Source: Clavulina sp. PMI_390
Taxonomy: Eukaryota > Basidiomycota > Agaricomycetes > Cantharellales > Hydnaceae
Length of the DNA stretch: 64,000 nucleotides
Reading direction: 5' to 3'
NCBI GenBank assembly: GCA_015039315.1
Contig: WIDE01000032.1
Span: 62,001 to 126,000, forward strand
Position 1 is the first letter of the stretch. The number at the start of each line of letters is the position of its first letter. Made by a program: the position numbers and the translations under genes. Shown one piece after another: positions 32,446 through 45,359 of this stretch. Under the pieces are notes generated by a model, which saw only the letters and a program-made list of their open reading frames with translations, searched no databases and had not been told where the DNA came from.

Positions 32446-34181
32446 TCACGGCCCACTCGACTCCAAGCTCAGACCTGCACTGAGCCCAAATCTAGACGCA
32501 AGGTACGCCGGTGTGGGGTCCACTTTTCCCCTCCCTGCGCGCTCCGACTCTTCGTCCTGTAGCTCGTGAGCCGGACGATATGCTGGGGCGCTCGAATGCA
32601 CGACTCCACATGCGTCGCACTTTTCACCCGGTTTCACAGGAGCGAGGGAGAGAGTGGGTGGTAGAGATGGAGAGGAAGATGTGGAGCTTGGAGGAGGGGG
32701 AAGGTGAGGATGGACGAGCAAGGCGGGGTTGCGCCATGTGTTGTATATCGATCCGAGCGAGGTATATCTGCGAACCAGGAGGTCATGAGTGCTTGCCTCC
32801 CCCATTGGGCAAAATCAAGGAAAAGATACGTACCCTTCGTCGTATAAAGAACAATAAGGAACATTGAAACGGAGCATGAACTGCCATATTTCGGCATAGG
32901 TCCAGTTGATGATGGGGTGTATCCGCAAAACGTCGGGCCAGCCCGCATCGGTTCGTACGGAGTAATCCAGATTGCCTATGTGGGGAGACAGAGGGAGCGA
33001 ATAAAGATAAAAGGGGAAAAGTGAACCGCCAGTGACAGACGGACGGATGGTGATCGCCGATGCACATGGGCCATATCAGAAAGAGGTGATGGTCTCGTTA
33101 ACACAAACAGCACAAGAGAGAATGGAGATAGATGGCATACGCACCGCTGTAGGGATCAGTCTTCCGCGTGCCCATCACGATGGCCTTGATACCCTCGCCA
33201 GGAGCCGTCTTCCCTTGCTCCACGTGCTTTGCGAGGTGCATCGACGCGCGAGCCTCAGAGAGCGAAGATGTGCCGAGGTACGTAGCGAGTGCCTCCTTGA
33301 TATCCCCACCGATCCGGACGAGATCGAGATTATACCGCACACACGACTCTTCCACAAACTCTTCTATTTCGGGGAAGGGGTGGTCGGACGTGATGTAGAT
33401 AGAGCGCAGTTTGGGGAGGGACGACGCGGCGCATGTTAGCTGTGGTGGTGGTAGATTGGAGGATGATGCAGAGGGTGCCTCTGGATCCGATTCCTTTGTG
33501 GCAATGGTGGCTGCGGAAGACGAGTGTGCCGAGTGGTGCATGATTACAGCGACCATCAGGTGTAAAAGCGCGGTGCCTGCATGCATACACCCATGGCGAT
33601 GGCAGCAAACAGACAGGAACAGGAAGGAACGGGGTGGAACAGGCACAAGTCGCGATTGGTTAGCGAAATATCATGCAATGAGTGGCTGGGTGGCAGAGCG
33701 GCGAGCGCGCAAGGCAAAGTACTCACAATCCTTCCCGCCATTGAAGCTTATTGCCGTATGCTCCAGCCTTCGGGAGGCACAGCGATCCCACCCCACGCAC
33801 GCAGATCATCACATTATCGGTGAAACGGAACACGGAGCAGCAGGAATGCACACGCACGCACGCAGGAGAGGCGGGAGAAACAGGATGCCAAAAGCGAAAA
33901 GAAAAGATTGCAAGTCAGACTCAAGTTCCGGATTGTGTGTAGCCTCACGAGATAAGCAAAGGAATAGGGAGGGAAAAAAGGTGGATCCAGTACAACCGCG
34001 CAAGGTCGAATTCCCATCCCGCGCGTTTTGTGTGTATGTGTGCCAGTCGGTCAGTTGGTGCTACTCACCCTTGCTCATCCAGCACGGCCTCAAGCACTCT
34101 GACAGCCGTCTTGACAGCAGGCGCCAGCGGATCATCGGAATCTATGAAATCGTAAATATCTTTGACTGATGCAGCGTCCAT
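32446..34181 (-). CDS. FAD1: FAD synthetase (FMN adenylyltransferase)
   Basis: Cytosolic FAD synthase of the PAPS-reductase-like PP-loop family, converting FMN and ATP to FAD. The start MDAASVKDIYDFI at 34181 is followed after an intron by LEHTAISFNGGKDC (PP-loop, about 33720-33760). Then come TALLHLMVAV, a low-complexity insert, LRSIYITSDHPFPEIEEFV, KAIVMGTRKTDPYS, and, after another intron, NLDYSVRTDAGWPDVLRIHP and INWTYAEIWQFML. The last exon has YTSLGSIYNTWRNPALL and a Pro/Ser-rich tail, with ESERAGRG close to the end. All core motifs are intact. Fungal homologues lack the mogA-like domain of the human enzyme, and none is seen here. Confidence 0.9.
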
Positions 34182-34637
34182 CGCAGTCGCAGGCGCAAAG
34201 AGGGGCTCGGGTCGTGGTTTTGTCGGTAGTTGAGAAAGAGAGTTGTGTGTTGCACACAGAGTGGGAAAACGGCTAACCGGAACCTATGAGAGATGGATTG
34301 ATCTGATTCCCAGGATTAGAATTGGATTGGATTACCCCAGCTTAGCGTTGTCACGGTGACAATATGTGTAACTTCTCCCTCTCTTTCTGTGGCAGCAGGC
34401 TTTTTCGCTCGTTCCTCAGCCGCCGCACAACCGATTTTCACGCAATAGTGTACGAGAGAGAAGGGAGGCTTGTTTGACTATGTGCATGCAAAATGGAAAT
34501 GCGCTATGGATACAGTGATGCTAATCAAAAAGAGTTATTACCGGGAATGCGTAACATGAAGAGAGAAACCAATTGCCCAAGAGAGAGAGAACGGGAAAGT
34601 GAGATATAGGGAGAGCGCGCGCCGGCGTCCAGGGGGG
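34182..34637. other. Spacer between FAD1 and the F-box gene
   Basis: A 456-bp region upstream of FAD1 and downstream of the F-box gene, with purine-rich GAGAGA runs (around 34563-34620). No gene recognised. Confidence 0.45.
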
Positions 34638-36612
34638 TTAGAAACCGCGCGGCTTGCCAAAGTCAGGAACAGGCGACGAGAAGGACCAAGGCAGTGTGCT
34701 CGAGCACATCGGGCTCCAGAGCTGCGCCGAATCCATCATCATCGTCCCGCTGCTCGTATTGGTATTGTAAGAAGCCTTTGCCGTCCTTCCAGAACGCTGC
34801 TGCTGCTGCTGGAATTGGTGTTGATAGTGATGGGAGGAAGCAGGCCCAAGATCAAATTCCTCTCCAGAAGCAGTCGAGATGCGCACATGCGACGAAAGTC
34901 CATCCGGGGCGGAGCTCGAGCGCCGATATTCTACGCTAAATTCCGTGCCATCTTCTTCGTACAGCGGGCGAACGAACGAGATGGAGCGGAGAGCGGACGA
35001 CGACGGTGTCATGGCGTGTTTCGCCGCTGCAGGATATCCTCTACGAGACTGAGGCAGAGGTAAAGATGGGTAAAAGGCAGGCTGGGCAAAGTCGCGCTCT
35101 TGCTGAGAGACTCGGGCGAGTGCGGTGCGTCGTGCATGTGCGAGTGCTTGTGGTGAAAAATGATTACGAGGGGAAGAAGATGAGGGATGATAAGATGATG
35201 AGGTTGCAGAGTGAGAACGTAGGGGAGAACGAAGGGTACTGAAATCATGAGCAGCTGCGAGGGACGTAGGAAGCGCAAGCTTGCGCAAATTAGGAAGATA
35301 AGGCAAGGCCGCTCCGAGCTCATAACACGAGATTGGTTCAGAACTCGAGCAAAAGTAGCTGCTTCTCTCATTATACCACCGCGCTCGGAGGTCTAGCTCC
35401 TCCAGACGCGGCAGCCTTTGGCCAACGGCAAGCAGAAAATCGACGGAGCCCATCTCGGCCCCTCCTCCGCCAGCAGAAGATGAAGGCGAAGGATAATCGC
35501 CTCCTCCCATCATAGCATCTTCATCGCCGCTTTCCATCTCATCATCTTCAATGCATTCGCCAACTGCGTCCAATCGCAGCGTATCAGCCGAATAGGCAAG
35601 CTTTTTTAATCGCGGGACGAGTTGGAGCGCGTCGACGAGCTGCTGGTTCATGCGGAGCGGAAAGCCCGCGGTCAGAGCGAGCGTGAGGGCTCGTAGATTG
35701 GGCGCTAGGGCGAGCAGTGGGCTGATCCCTTCGCACCCATCGATGTGGAGCTCCACGAGGTGTGGGAGCGTCAAGCGCGGGGGTTGATGCTGATAACCAT
35801 GAGCAGCAGAAGCATTATTATTACCATGTGCAGGGGTGGCGAGGGCCCGCCGGAGCGCGCGATCGATGGAGATGCCCCGCGCCTCGGCAACGGGGAAAGC
35901 TCGCCAGACCGATGGATCTCGGACGCCCAGCTTGAGGCGCGTCAAGCACGGGGTCTGGGAAAGCAGCCGTACGAGCGACGAATATATCGATGTCGTCGTC
36001 AGGAAGCTGCTATTATTAACACCATTACTTGGGTACGCTGAATGATAGTGGGGGGCGTGCGCATAATAATGGGAGGCTGGTGGTGTGTTGGGGGATGTTG
36101 ATTGCGATTGGGCCTGCATTGAAGCGAGGAAATGGCTGTCCATGAGGATATTGATTTCCCTGTAGATGAAAGAAACAGGTCAGACCAGACGTAAAATTAG
36201 ATGAGACTGCGCGAAGTATGCATGCAGGGTCGTCGGGGCGCGTCGGTGGGACCGGACAGGGTCGGGTCCCAATCGATGGATGGGATGTATTTCGATGGGA
36301 TTGGGTGGATGATGACGACAGGGGAGGGACATACCGGCAATACTTGAGCAACTCCGGGTGCATTAGGCTCAGGGCGTACAGGTGACGCTCACTTGCAATG
36401 GGCAAGGCGTTGAAGAGCACAGGGAGCAAGGTATAGCGCATTCTACGCGATGTGCAGGACATGCGCGAGACGGAAGAGACATTTAGGACTGTTCCATCCA
36501 GAGGATTGCGATCGACGAGGTATGATGCGATCTCAAGGACGAGCTCAGTGGGGAGGTCAAGTCTTGGTACGGATGCGGCGCGAGTAGCAGCAGCACGTCG
36601 AGAGACCGGCAT
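34638..36612 (-). CDS. F-box protein with leucine-rich C-terminal region
   Basis: Two-exon gene. Exon 1 from 36612 encodes MPVSRRAAATRA then an F-box: LDLPTELVLEIASYL, VSSVSRMSCTSRRMRYTLLP. An intron (donor after AAGTATTGCCG near 36335, acceptor near 36160) joins to a long second exon. This has LRR-like strands (LPHLVELHIDGCEGISPLL, APNLRALTLALT, VPRLKKLAYSADTLRL, LPRLEELDLRARWYN, LPNLRKLALP) separated by Ser/Asn/His-rich inserts and a Gln run. It ends at 34638. By family it is a substrate receptor for an SCF ubiquitin ligase; the substrate is unknown. UBA3 nearby also serves cullin ligases, but there is no reason to read that as more than chance. Confidence 0.7.
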
Positions 36613-38617
36613 CGTTTACTTTTTTGGAGTTGGGGGGGAGCGAGCACACACACAGAGAGAAAGAGGACAGAAGGAAGAGGCCTAGGTATTATTAGAGAGA
36701 AGAGGGCGGCGACGGTCCCAAGGACGAGAAGGAGGAAGGTAAAGAAGAAGAGGTGGTCGATAATCGGGGAGGAACGAGGAGTGCGACCCCGACAGCCACA
36801 GAGTAGGCCGACTTTTTAACCATCCTATTGGATTGGATGGAAGAGGCACGCCAAAGGAAAAAAGAGGATCTGTAGATTGTGGCACTAATCCTTTATCGCG
36901 CAGTTCACCCACGATTCCTTCCTCCTTTGGAAATGTGTGGAGAGGGGGGAAGACAGAAGAGATGGGAAGCAGTTGGCATATGATCGTGAGCAAGGGTCTA
37001 CAGGAGAAAGTTGGCGGTTCACGATTCAGTCTTGCCTCGTTTGAAATATTATGTGGCAAGACGATTCAGATTCACAAAAAAAACATTGACAGTCGCATCT
37101 TTTTGCTTCCGCCGTGCCCGATATCCGGGCGAGTTGTGGCACACCGGAGCGGCTAGCTAGTTAGTGTACGTTGATCAAGGAAAAAGGCTACGTCAAACAA
37201 ATTCGGTCCTGATTGATAATTGGGTCCTTCAAAGGGGCCTGTTGGCTGAATTGAAGAGGCCCGTTGTATTTGGAATATACTTGTAGCCACGAAACTTGGG
37301 AAATGAAGAGCGACCCGTCCCAGTTTGCCAGCAATCCACGCACATTGGCACATCTGACCGGGGACTGGATAATTACAATTGGAACGCGCGGATAGATTCA
37401 AAGAATCCGTCGTCAATCAATGGCGCTTGAGCCTCGTTCTGTATACGACTGGACCGAACACCCTGAGCCTGAGTAACTGCCTGGCGCGTCAGCACAAGCC
37501 GTGAGCCAACTCATTCAAGATCCGAAGAAGAACTCCCACAGTGAGTTGACACTTGCTTTGTGACTTGCCAACTCGTCGGGTACCTGTTGAGTATCCATGA
37601 TCCGAGCCACCTCTCCCTTACCCTCCTTCTCGGGAAGGGAGAATCTATATTCGCCGTCGACGCCTATCTGAGCTTCAACCGAACAGCGCAACGAATATGT
37701 CAGCGCGTTCCTCGACATACAGGCACCCATCGTGCGCGCGCGCGTGCGGCCTCGACGTCTTGTCACCATAAAGGTCATGATCTTTCTTCAGCCGGAGACA
37801 AGGCTATGCGATTCCGGCGGGGGTGGCCTTCCTTATGGCGATCTACACTCCTCTGTTGTGTTGACAAAAATATATATTAGATCCTCTCTGGATCCTCTTG
37901 ACAGGCGCCAACGCGCGCTCCAGCCTTGTCTTGGTGTGTGAGCGGACAAGGCAAAGCAGTTCAGTGGAGCATGCCTTGACTGGCATGATTCAGAGGCCTG
38001 TGCGTGTGTCACCGTGCCACTGGTCGGAGCTCTCGGCTGCAGGGTCGGTCGGCATCAAAGGGAGATCCAAGCTAAATATGCAATTGGATAGATGGGCTGA
38101 ATAGAGCAGGCAGAAGCATAGAAGCTTCCCCATCAAGCCAATGGAATGGGTATTTGCTTGTTTCTTCCTACAGCCGTCTAGCCCCTTCTTCCTGGTTTCG
38201 TTTATGGCAAGATTAGAGACGCTCGTTAGAGATTGTAATACTTTCTGAATATCCCAAATGAAATCTTTATGGTCATGGTGACGTCGCGTGTTCCATTGCA
38301 TTACCAGGGATCTCGATATTTGCACCACGTCGGGGCTGTGGATATAATGAAAGTTTCTCCAAGGCTCGCGCGCGCATGAAATGAGCCTGAGGCACGAGCA
38401 AAAGGAGCCCAGCCTGGATTCCAGGACCAGGGCCTTGGGTCCACTGAGGCATTTTCGTCCAGTTCCTGCTACTCCCGTTCCACCACCGATCCACAAATAT
38501 TGCTCCATGTAAAAAAATTGTCAAGGGTTTGACTTTCATGTGAGGTGAGAGAGTGACGCACACACATGTAACGCGTCGTCATCTGAGAAAGGAAACTGGG
38601 TCTTCGGACTCGGAACG
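36613..38617. other. 2-kb intergenic region without recognised genes
   Basis: The two flanking genes are divergent, so both promoters lie here. Short microsatellite-like runs occur: (AC)n/(AG)n at 36645-36665 and a (CG)n run at about 37732-37746. The open frames are short, lack splice continuity and match no family I recognise. No transposon ends, tRNA or rRNA signatures were found by eye. A rapidly evolving small gene or a long non-coding RNA cannot be excluded. Confidence 0.4.
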
Positions 38618-41600
38618 ATGCCGCATCCTCCTCACGCACCAGCCACTCAGAACACAGCTAAACCTGACCCTACGTCACCAAGTGTCGATGTCTCTGCACT
38701 AAGAGACGTTGCGTCGCGCGGCCTGGTCGATGTCCTCAACTCGGTTCGTCGTCGTCCATCCAAACTTTCTGGCCTTGGTTGGTCTCATACTTTAATTCGC
38801 CCCAAATGTCTTCGCTGTAATAGGTGAACGGGGCCAAAACTCTAGTTCTAGACCCCTCTTTGGCAGGTCCCCTCAACCTCGTCACCGATGTCTCCCTCCT
38901 CAAGGTGTGCACACCGTGTCTGCGCAAGCTGCGCCGTAACCCCTGTTCTCAGCCGTTTCCTCACTCCAGCACCATGGAGTCGACCGTATGTATTGGCTAG
39001 AGAGCGGCCCGATCACAGCTTCTACCACCAACGTGGTCTATCTCTGTCGGCCCAAGATCAAATGGATGAAGATAGTTGCTGGTACGTACACCGCACATGA
39101 GTCTTGTGCATCACCATCTTCCCTTCCTTTCCCCCGTTAAACTATCGTGGTCCGCTCTAATCTAAATTGACACTCCTCAACGACGACAACACCAATAACA
39201 ATAATACGCGCTCAAGATCAGATTAAGCAGACCAATAACTCTTCATCTTCACACTCCTACACACTCATACTTGTCCCGCGCAGAACGACCCTGTGCGACC
39301 GGATATTGGAGGAGGAAGGCGTTTTGGGTGACTTGACAATCACTTCCTACAAATTGGAATTCATTCCCCTCGAGGACGATCTGTTGAGTTTGGAACTTGA
39401 CAACGTCTGGCGGGAACTCCAGCTTGTGAGCACTCTCATCTCGATTTTGATGAAATAATGAGCCTGATGGATGATTACTCGTTTTTGTTTCTCGTACGCA
39501 AATCATCGTAATGAAATTTTGTGCACTATTTCCTAGGATGGGGACGATACTTCCATATTCTACTCTTCCCAAGCGCTCTTGACCCTCCAACAAGCATTTG
39601 GATTGTTCCCTCGAATCCTCGGGAAGGGTGATGCTGCCAAGGTCAGTTGTCGATAATCAAATGATCAGCTCAAGGGATTGGTTGCATTGCATGCCATGTC
39701 CGAGTGATTGACGAGTCCGAGGACCTCTCCCTTCCCGTCCTCACCACAGAGACTGGCAGATCTCCTTGTCCGGACACGGCCTCCCTCAAACCATCGGGCG
39801 CATCACTCGCTATCAGCAGAGCCATCAGCGATCATCGATAGCTTGGTCATTATTGATCGAAATGTCGACATGGTCACCCCCTTGCTCACTCAGCTGACAT
39901 ATGAGGGTCTTCTGGATGAATTCTATGGTATAAACAACTGTACGTGCCGCCCATACACATGCATCGCTTTCCTTTCTTTGGAGCGAACTATTATCCAGCT
40001 AGCCAGGTGTCCGCGTGCTCACATACTCTCGCTCTTCATTGTATACCCGCTGTGCGCATGGTGATTAGCCCAAGTAAGGATTGACAGCTCCATACTATCG
40101 AATCAAAATTCTCCCTCCACCGCTTCTACCTCGGCCTCCACTTCAATACCGCCTGCAGTGCCTTTGGCAGCCGGAACCAGCAGCAACTCGGCTGGTCAGA
40201 AGCGAAAGTATCATCTCAAGTCGGCTGACGCGCTCTATGGCCGTATTCGCGACTCCAATTTTGCTGTGGTGGGCCCGAAATTGAGTGCAGAGATTCTGCG
40301 ATTGGACCGGGAGTACAAGGTATGTATACAAAAATAACACTTTGCTGTTCGGTTTATCCTCTGCCTCGTTGTCTTGTTCGGTCCCAGTCCTCCTTCACAA
40401 TGCTGCATATCGGGATTTTTTGATTCACTGACGCCGCCCATACTTCCAATCATACATCCATGGGTGCCTGATCACGGCATACTCCCCTTAATCGTCTATA
40501 TCGCTCTCTATAGTCTCGTCATCAAGCCCAGACGCCTACCCAGCTCAAAGAGTTTGTGGGCAAGTTGGGCGGCTTGGAGAAAGATTCGCAAACTGCACGC
40601 CTTCGTAAGTCCTTATCTGTATTTTGCGTTTTAGCCTCGGTGATCGGGCTCGGGTTGCTGCGCGGACCTCAAGCGCTCATCAATAATTTCATGGACCCGT
40701 GCATATGTGTGGTTCATTTTACGTTTGTCCAGACACTGCAATGTTTGAAGAAGTGCGTGAATGGACGCGAGAGGATCAATTCAACAAAGTGGTTAATATC
40801 GAACACAGTTAGTCCGCTTTCCGCTCATTGATTGTCCATCTCCACCTGCCTGTGGCCAATCCTCAACTCATCCGATCCTTGACTCTCGATCGTGGCCATG
40901 TCTTTTTATGGGCAGATCTTCTGGAAGGTTACGAGATACCAGCTCAGTTGTCGGAAATTGAAGACCTAATAGCTCAGGGGGCTCCGATACAACTTGTTCT
41001 CAGATTGCTATGTTTGGTCAACGTGACCACTGGAGGTATCAAGGCGAAGACACTTGATAACCTCAAACGTGAATTCCTTCAGGTGAATGACTTGATCCTC
41101 ATAAATTGGCTGCTTTTGAGCGCTCGTTCCGGAAATTGTATAATGCTAACCGCTCACTTCCTCGACACATTCTATCTTCATTTGGTGGTCTAGACATACG
41201 GCTATGCATACGTGCCCTTCCTCCTTTCACTCGCCTCGACTTCGCTCATCACTTCGCTTCCTATACCCAAAGCCCCTGCTGCCAATGCTGTCCATAAATC
41301 CGGCGCGCCGCGGCCCCCTGCTCCTCCACCACCGCCTTTTGCTCCAATTCGCAAGGCTCTACGCCTCCTTTCCGAGACAGACGACGCGAATCCCGCTGAT
41401 ATCTCGTATGTCTATTCGGGGTATGCTCCACTGAGCGTGCGTCTTGTGCAGTGCGTTGCGCAGAAGAGCGCAGTCCTGTCTTCCTCGGTGGCGGAAAAGG
41501 ATGCAGAAGAGGGTAATGGCGGAGCTGCAAACGCGGCTGCAAGTGCGGCTGGTGGAACAGGGGGAGAGAACCCGACAAATTCGTCAATCAAGCCGTTTGC

Positions 41601-42487
41601 AAGCCCCATTTCTGGTTGGAAGGGCTTCGAGGATGCTCTCAAGCTGATTCCCGGCGCCACGGTGGATATTACTCAGCGCCCTGAAGCTGTGGGGCAAGAG
41701 GAGCACGGAACTGCCAGTGTGATTGCGCGTGAGTATCTAATTTCAAACATTATTTTTCTTTTTTTCCCTTCTGCCTTTTCTCTCTTGCTCTCTCTCCGCA
41801 TTTGGATTTTCCCAAGTGGGAAGCTTCTTGACGGCTCACCGTCGCGTGCCGGTACCGGACCCAACGCCTCCGCTTCCCGTCGGATCCCTCTTATCTTGAT
41901 GGCGGCGTGCGCGTTCGCAATGTTGGCTGTTGACGCGGACATGCGGGAGCGGGGGCGGCGTGAGGGTGGGGTGGGGCGTTATGATGATGTGATCGGTGCT
42001 GACTGGTTTCATTATCCTTACCTGCATGCCTGTTATTATAGAGCCCCTGATACCGCGCGAACGAGCAACAACTACCATGGTATTCTTCCTTGGAGGATGT
42101 ACGTTTACGGAGATATCTGCCCTACGATGGATGTCGTCTCAAATGCGAGGTATGTCCGGTGCATTCAGTATCACGGGGTCTCACCCACACCCCTCCACTC
42201 TCGATCACCTCACACACCCACGCGGGGGAGGAGGGAGAGAGAGAAAGAGTGGGTGGGGCGTACTCCTGGAAGAAATGATTCTAATTCTTGGTCTTGCCAC
42301 CTTCCTTTCTGTTCCTTGCTCGCACGCTCTACATACCCCGTTCCTCCCTCGTGGCGGTTCTTCTATAGGCCGTCGCTTCCTCATTGGGACCACTGGTATT
42401 GTGAATGGATCAACCTTGCTGGAGAGTTTGGGAGATGGACCGGGAGTCAAGTTTATGTCGTCACCGGCTACTAGTAGCACTTCTTAA
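38618..42487 (+). CDS. VPS33: Vacuolar sorting protein Vps33 (Sec1/Munc18 family)
   Basis: SM-family subunit of the HOPS and CORVET tethering complexes, which chaperones SNARE assembly at the vacuole/endosome. Exon 1 ([11 protein letters not shown] ... [19 protein letters not shown]) joins to [19 protein letters not shown]. Further exons give [127 protein letters not shown] and [16 protein letters not shown]. The end carries [34 protein letters not shown] and a stop at 42487. One intron, 41731 to about 42049, is roughly five times the local norm. An Ala/Gly/Asn-rich insert lies near 41480-41600. Confidence 0.9.
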
Positions 42488-42589
42488 AGTAGCAATAGTC
42501 GGCGTTTATACACCACATCGGGGTTGTTAATCCATCGTTCGGCGAAACGGTATTTTTCTCTGATCATAACTCTTTATGGAAAAACTCTA

Positions 42590-42960
42590 TGATGGAAAAT
42601 TTGCGGCTTGCTACTTCTAAGAGGCACTGCTCTTGTCATCGTGAGGATGTCATGACATTGCATGGGATGGGTGATGCTTGTGCAAGATACATATGATACG
42701 AGTACGACCTCGGCTAAATGCTGGCTGGCTACGAATTGTGGTCGTAATCAATAGCAAGCGAAAGTCATTAAGCTGAACGTTTAGGTTGATTCAACGCAGA
42801 ACGAGCCGACGGATGCAAAGCTTGGTATTGGAACGAGTGTGGTGGCTGTGGGATAGGATCAGTCCCTTTACGCAACTGGTCGTTCCTTGGTAGATCAATA
42901 TCTGTGCCACGCCGCCTCACCTTGGACTGTGTATACGGAACTGCCGCAAAGGTAGCCCAC
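42590..42960. repeat. Direct repeat, left copy, flanking the Crinkler-like gene
   Basis: About 370 bp similar to 45360-45690 in the same orientation, diverged and with indels. Shared blocks include GGCTTGCT(A/G)CTTCT, GTCATGACATT, GATACATATGATACGAGTA, GGCTAAATGC, GCAAGCGAAAG, TATTGGAA(C/T)GAG and GTGGCTGTGGGATA. On the minus strand both copies carry an open frame with the shared piece IPQPP(H/R)SFQY, stopping at 42768 and 45527 respectively. The repeat lies downstream of both the Crinkler-like gene and POM152, so one copy may be a duplicated 3' end. Confidence 0.65.
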
Positions 42961-43062
42961 TCGGTGAGTTGAGCAACTAATATTTGCGCTAAGACGCTGA
43001 TCGACATTGCTAATACGGGAGAGTACATCCCCAGAATGTACAACGGAACTTGAATTAGAACA

Positions 43063-44998
43063 CTACTCATCATGCTCTTCTATGGCATCTTCAGCAGCCA
43101 GGCGCCCGGCCTCTTCTTGCTCCCACCGCTCCCTTTCAATGCCTGCGAGCTTTTCAATGCCCATCCCCGCAACAATCTCACCAAGTGGTGATTTGGGCTC
43201 AAGCGTCAAAATCTTCACCCTCTGGCCCAACTTTGCTTTCCACTCTGACGAGGGATCGGTGACTGCCATACCCCGCTGAATGCTTGGAACAACTAACAAG
43301 TAGTTCCACTCCCAGTCAGCTGGAATCTTGAGCTTTTTGAGCAGCTTGAGCCCGCGCTGTCGGTTGCTATCAAGTCGATGCCTTGTGCTGATGGTCATCT
43401 GGACAATAAAGATCTTTTTGTCACCCACAAGAAGGCCATTCCATCCTGGCTGCTTTAAATCTTCAGGGTAGTAATAACCGGGATCGAAGATTTGATTCTG
43501 CAACTCGTTGGGGGAGTAGTTCTTTACAACCCAATCGCCAGTAGGGAATAAGAGGTCGTTCAAGCACACTGACTGGGAAACATCTTTGCAGATGTATTGG
43601 GGTGGGGACAGTGTGGTGTCGTAAGCGATTAGAGGGGGGCAGTCAGACCCCATGATGAAAAGGCTATGCATAAAGGATGCAAAGAGTTCCCCTGATGTGC
43701 CAGCGAGGGCTGTTGTATCCCTCAGTGCTTGGAGAAGATGGCGTTTCTCTTCAACTGTTGCGAAATTGGATGAGACCATGAGATCACGCGGGGTACGCTC
43801 GGCAAGGAACTTGTTCTGGAACAGGAGTGGGTACTCCTTGCCATACATAGAATCCATGACGGGAACAAGGAGCATGAGCCGGTACGATTCGCGGTAAGGG
43901 GAATCGCTGGTTCGAGCCGTTCTTAGGTATTCACCAAGCTGATCGTATGTGAGGGATTTGATGAACATACTAGACTTCTTCTCTTGACGCTTTGCCTCAT
44001 CATCTGATGCCACGAGGTAGTCGTATACAGTTCGAGCAACCGGGCCAAATAACTTGACCGCTTTATCAACCCTTGATACAGCGTGCTCGCGGAAATTGCG
44101 CTCATTCGCCACACGCTTATCGTAGCCTGGTTGTAGCGAGAGCCTTCAGGACAAGAGTTAGCGGTCAATCCTAGATATCGATTGTAGTGCACGCACGCGG
44201 TTATGAGCTCATCATGGCTCCACGGAGGCAGATAGTACGGGATTGCGTTGTGTTGCTGAAACAAAGGGAAGTTCGATGGTTTTGATATTATCAACCAATA
44301 TTCTGCAGGAATTCCCCAAGTGATTATCTGCCAAGGACATCCAGACGTACCGTGCTCCACCGGCTGTATTGCGCTGGATCTGGTGTTGTGGTCTGGATTG
44401 GGTACCAAGACGGTTTGAGAGCGAAATGGCTGGGCGGCTGAGTGCCCGACATCATGTCGATAATGCACCACATCGGGAATTGGGGTTGCACGATTTCGAC
44501 GATGTCACTCAGGAGATCGTCATCATCGGCTCCAAATTTAGGTTTGTATGCATAGTGTTCAAAGAACAAATAGTAATTGTTAAAGAAGTTCTGAAGAATC
44601 GGTTGACGTTGAGTACACCGGTGTTGAATGAGGTACCAGTCAAAAAACGTTTTGCCTAGTGTAGAGCGGACAATTGAGTGATTTGAATAAGTGCAGATGT
44701 TTGATATAGGCAAACCGATCCCAGGTTGACCCCTAACAACAATGCCGCGATTCGGCTTTGGAGATTGTATAACATCGGTTTCGATGAATGTCATGAGGTC
44801 TCGATAGCATGGCCGGATATACATCGTATCTGGATACTCTGCCTTCCCCATGGTATCGCTAGTTTCGGTGTTAAATTCAATGACGTCACCCGAGTGGATT
44901 TGCTGGCCCCAGAACTTGTGGCAGAACTTAGAGAGCGAGTGTGTTTTAGCCAGTGGAATCCAATTCGGTAGCAGTTGGGCTGGAGGGGGAAGTGCCAT
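43063..44998 (-). CDS. Crinkler-like protein: P-loop NTPase plus nuclease-type C-terminal domain
   Basis: Multi-exon gene. Exon 1 from 44998 ends inside the P-loop: VVRGQPGIG, then an intron, then KTFFDWYLIQ, giving Walker A GQPGIGKT. A region with acidic residues and hydrophobic strands (MWCIIDMMSG) could hold Walker B. IPYYLPPWSHDELI resembles the (P)W(S/T)xxEL segment of Crinkler-type NTPases. The C-terminal exon (44112-43063) includes DVSQSVCLNDLLFPTGDWVV, GWNGLLVGDKKIFIVQMTIS and NYLLVVPS, a layout like the REase-fold domain attached to CRN/CR-NTPases. No LXLFLAK-type N-terminal domain or signal peptide is seen. By family these are effector or conflict-type proteins; activity here is inference. 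Alternative: an unrelated STAND-like NTPase. Confidence 0.6.
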
Positions 44999-45359
44999 AG
45001 TGTGTGTGAGTACGAGTGGAGTAAGCGTGTATAAGCCTATTATGTTTCTGTTCTGTTTTTAGTTTTTGCGCGACATTGGATTGCGATAGTGTGCCTGTGG
45101 TGAGCTTTGAGTTCTGTTGCGCACTGTTTGGTTTCAGCTCATTGGTTCAAGGGTCTCAGGTGCGTGGACGCGGCCTGGTACTTGCCAAGCATCTGGCTAG
45201 TAGGTCGAATATGGAGCGACGCGATATATCTCTTGGGGTTGGCCGAACTCATTGCCACTTGGAACAATGAAGCCAAACAAGATAGAATAACTCGCCAGCC
45301 ATATACATCAGTTTATCGCCCAGTGTGGATTTTTTTTTTTGCTCGCCAGCCATGGGGGA
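44999..45359. other. Upstream region of the Crinkler-like gene
   Basis: A non-coding stretch between the Crinkler-like start and the right repeat copy. It includes a long T run at about 45331-45342. No gene recognised. Confidence 0.4.

Noticed and set aside
36613..38617. Several 60-170 codon frames in the 2-kb spacer
   Set aside because: None shows a recognisable family, codon bias like the neighbours or consistent splice sites. They are listed as intergenic.
42768..43073. Minus-strand frame with a hydrophobic start, downstream of the Crinkler-like gene
   Set aside because: It overlaps the Crinkler-like stop. Its tail (IPQPPHSFQY) is explained by the direct repeat shared with 45527 onward, so it is more likely a repeat-borne fragment than a separate gene.
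44330..44380. Apparent frameshift in the Crinkler-like gene after QYSRWST
   Set aside because: A 44-nt GT-AG intron (GTCTGG...CTGCAG) restores the frame and gives the expected segment before YYLPPW, so it is not evidence of a broken gene.
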